DNA of 25,874 nt, taken from JBPOIS01 sp052034295 (GTDB lineage: Bacteria; Pseudomonadota; Gammaproteobacteria; Pseudomonadales; Moraxellaceae). Each line of letters begins with the position of its first letter. Within the stretch, counting starts at the first letter, position 1. The notes under the pieces were generated by a model. The model ran no database searches and was not told the DNA's origin. It saw only the letters and a list, made by a program, of their open reading frames with translations. The stretch lies in assembly GCA_052034295.1 (NCBI GenBank), contig JBPOIS010000045.1:1-25874 (forward strand), given 5' to 3'. Below are positions 23,774 through 25,874 of the stretch, in pieces. The translations under genes were made by a program, and so were the position numbers.

Positions 23774-23852
23774 GCGGGACACTGGACAAAAAAACCCGCT
23801 CCGGGCCCCGCCCCACAGGCGGGCAACCGGGACGTTTAAAACCAGCGCCCAT

Positions 23853-23880
23853 AAAAAAACCTGCCGGAGCAGGTTTTTTT
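23853..23880. terminator. bidirectional terminator between binding-protein copy 2 and rbfA
   Basis: A7CCTGC (23853-23864) and GCAGGT7 (23869-23880) pair perfectly around a CGGA loop, with A and T tracts flanking. It serves the convergent binding-protein gene (plus) and the infB-rbfA transcript (minus). Confidence 0.92.
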
Positions 23881-23890
23881 GTGCCCCCGG

Positions 23891-24295
23891 TCAGGGGGTC
23901 GGGGCGTCAACGTCTTCTTCATGGGTGTGGGTGTCGGCCATGGCCTTGCCGATCAGCTCGGTCATGTAGTTGCCGTGGGCGGTCACCTGATCGTAGTGAA
24001 AGCGCAGTCGCGGGGTGAACCGGGTCTTGATGCGGCGGCCCAGTTCACTGCGCATGAAGCCGGCGGCAGCGTTGAGGATGTCCAGGGTGTCGCGGTTGGC
24101 CGCAGCACTCTGTTCATCGCCCAGTTCGCGCCCCATCACGGTGACGTACACGTCGGCATAGCCCAGGTCGGGGCTGATTTTCACCCCGTTGATGGTGACC
24201 ATGCCGCCCATGCGCGGGTCCTTGATCTCATTGCGGATCAGGTCGGACAGCTCACGCTGCACCTGATCGGCCATGCGTCTGAGTCGCTGGTTCAT
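23891..24295 (-). CDS. rbfA: 30S ribosome-binding factor A
   Basis: 134 residues, normal RbfA length. The KH-like fold segments RLRRMADQVQRELSDLIRNEIKDPR, MVTINGVKISPDLGYADVYVTV and the FMRSELGRRIKTRFTPRLRFHYD block are diagnostic. RbfA binds the maturing 30S subunit and is needed for 16S rRNA 5'-end processing and cold adaptation. It follows infB by 32 nt on the same strand and is the last gene of this transcript, which ends at a bidirectional terminator instead of continuing into truB. Confidence 0.97.
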   Translation of the reverse strand: MNQRLRRMADQVQRELSDLIRNEIKDPRMGGMVTINGVKISPDLGYADVYVTVMGRELGDEQSAAANRDTLDILNAAAGFMRSELGRRIKTRFTPRLRFHYDQVTAHGNYMTELIGKAMADTHTHEEDVDAPTP

Positions 24296-24327
24296 GACGG
24301 TTTCTCCCGGGGCAGGTCAAACGGCCC

Positions 24328-25874
24328 TTACAGGGTACGCTTGATTTCCTGCACTTCATAGACTTCGATCTGGTCGCGCTCGCGGATGTCGTTGTAGCCC
24401 TTGACCGCCAGACCACACTCGATGCCCGCCCGCACGTCCTGCACATCGTCCTTGTGACGGCGCAGCGATTCCAGATGACCCTGGAACACCACCACCCCTT
24501 CACGCAGCACGCGAATCGGCTTGTTGCGGTAGATGGTGCCTTCCATGACCATACAGCCGGCCGCCGCGCCAAACCGGCTGGAGCGGAACACCTGACGCAC
24601 TTCGGCGATGCCGAGGATGTTTTCGCGGTGCTCCGGGGCCAGCATGCCACTCATGGCCGCTTTCACGTCGTCGATCATTTCATAGATGACGCTGTAGTAG
24701 CGCAGGTCTACGCCATCCTGATCGCACTTCTGGCGTGCTGCGTTGTCCGCACGCACGTTGAAGCCCAGCAGCACGGCATTGGTGGATTCCGCCAGGGTGA
24801 CGTCCGATTCATTGATCGCCCCCACACCACTGCCGACGATGCGCACCTTGACTTCGTCGGTGGACAGGTCGTTGAGCGCATTGGTGAGCGCTTCCAGCGA
24901 GCCGCGCACGTCGGTCTTCAGCACCAGATTGACCGCCGGAATGTCCTGCTTGCCCATCTGGGCAAACACGTTTTCCAGGCGCATGCCGGACTGGCGCTCC
25001 AGACGGCTCTGGCGCTCGCGGGTGGCGCGGAACTCGGCCACTTCGCGGGCTTTTTTCTCATCCGACACCACCAGGAATTCGTCACCGGCATTCGGGGCTT
25101 CGGGCAGGCCGAGGATTTCGACCGGAATCGACGGACCAGCCGACTTGATCAGCTGGCCGTTTTCATCGCTGATGGCCCGCGCGCGGCCATAGTGGGCCCC
25201 GGCCAGCACCAGATCGCCGGTTTTCAGGGTACCCTTTTGCACCAGCAGGCTGGCCACGGCGCCACGGCCTTTTTCGATGCGCGATTCAATCACCACACCC
25301 TGTGCCGGGCCTTCGTCGGACGCGGTCAGCTCCATCAGCTCGGCCTGAATCGAGATCAGGTCCAGCAGTTCATCGACGCCCATGCCGGTCTTGGCCGAGA
25401 TCTTGGCCGCCGGCACATCACCGCTCCACAGCTCGGTGGTGATGCCACGGGTGGCCAGTTCGTTCAGCACGCGGTCCGGATCGGCCGAGTCCTTGTCCAT
25501 CTTGTTGATGGCAATGATCAGTGGGGTGTTGGCCGCGCGGGCATGGTCGATGGCTTCGGCGGTCTGCGGCATCACGCCGTCATCGGCCGCCACCACCAGC
25601 ACCACGATGTCGGTGGCCTTGGCCCCGCGTGCCCGCATGGCAGTGAACGCGGCGTGGCCCGGGGTGTCCAGGAAGGTGATCACGCCCTTGTCGGTGGTGA
25701 CATGGTACGCACCGATGTGCTGGGTGATGCCCCCGGCTTCGCCTGCAGCCACCTTGGTGCGGCGGATGTAGTCCAGCAGCGAGGTTTTGCCATGGTCAAC
25801 GTGACCCATGATGGTGACCACTGGCGGACGGGTTTTTTCGTCGCCGCGTTTTTCACCGGCGGCTTCCATCAGGC
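24328..25874 (-). CDS. infB: translation initiation factor IF-2, partial (N-terminus beyond window)
   Basis: About 515 C-terminal residues of IF-2, which delivers fMet-tRNA to the 30S subunit and drives subunit joining. The complete G domain is present: GHVDHGKT (G1), DTPGHAAF (G3), NKMD (G4) and SAKTG (G5). Domains II-IV follow to the end, with the fMet-tRNA-binding C2 domain at the C-terminus. Full IF-2 is about 850-900 residues, so roughly 350 N-terminal residues lie to the right of the window. The apparent ATG at 25867-25869 is internal. The reading frame continues to the edge. Confidence 0.97.
   Translation of the reverse strand, partial: LMEAAGEKRGDEKTRPPVVTIMGHVDHGKTSLLDYIRRTKVAAGEAGGITQHIGAYHVTTDKGVITFLDTPGHAAFTAMRARGAKATDIVVLVVAADDGVMPQTAEAIDHARAANTPLIIAINKMDKDSADPDRVLNELATRGITTELWSGDVPAAKISAKTGMGVDELLDLISIQAELMELTASDEGPAQGVVIESRIEKGRGAVASLLVQKGTLKTGDLVLAGAHYGRARAISDENGQLIKSAGPSIPVEILGLPEAPNAGDEFLVVSDEKKAREVAEFRATRERQSRLERQSGMRLENVFAQMGKQDIPAVNLVLKTDVRGSLEALTNALNDLSTDEVKVRIVGSGVGAINESDVTLAESTNAVLLGFNVRADNAARQKCDQDGVDLRYYSVIYEMIDDVKAAMSGMLAPEHRENILGIAEVRQVFRSSRFGAAAGCMVMEGTIYRNKPIRVLREGVVVFQGHLESLRRHKDDVQDVRAGIECGLAVKGYNDIRERDQIEVYEVQEIKRTL

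Overview
The window comes from a GC-rich gammaproteobacterium. The tRNA-Leu, RNase R, PrlC/YheV and the infB-rbfA-truB-rpsO-pnp gene set all read as gammaproteobacterial. The block of TatT lipoprotein, DUF6091-type solute-binding proteins and long TRAP permease resembles what I recall from Moraxellaceae (Acinetobacter and relatives such as Perlucidibaca). That family placement rests on memory and is tentative. No insertion sequence, integrase, CRISPR array or phage gene is visible.

Left part (1-8116): a tRNA-Leu(CAG) is divergent from rnr, whose product carries an unusually long C-terminal tail built from three tandem 44-45-residue repeats and a lysine-rich end. After an intrinsic terminator comes a co-directional run: prlC (M3 oligopeptidase), yheV (zinc ribbon), a one-pass coiled-coil membrane protein, an EamA-type permease and a class A beta-lactamase. 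The beta-lactamase has the Cys69/Cys238 pair of carbapenemase-type enzymes and looks closest to the GES family. A bidirectional terminator closes this run.

Middle part (8130-13963, minus strand): components of a TRAP-type transport system. tatT (T component lipoprotein), a DUF6091-type solute-binding protein and a rhombosortase-like intramembrane protease overlap as one transcription unit. A 740-codon fused DctQM-like permease lies downstream, beyond a gap of about 0.8 kb. The gap holds a 30-codon decayed copy of the C-terminus of a second TRAP permease.

Right part (14096-25874): pieces of the classic infB-rbfA-truB-rpsO-pnp cluster, all on the minus strand but pulled apart. pnp and rpsO remain adjacent, with leader hairpins and an intergenic terminator. 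Between rpsO and truB lie an SxxK serine hydrolase, a DJ-1/PfpI protein, a CDF metal exporter and a DUF2147 protein. Between truB and rbfA, plus-strand genes for an LprI-like (DUF1311) protein and a second DUF6091-type binding protein are inserted. infB runs off the right edge.

The themes most worth follow-up are the dispersed and partly duplicated TRAP-T system with its rhombosortase, and the GES-like beta-lactamase in what looks like a chromosomal setting.
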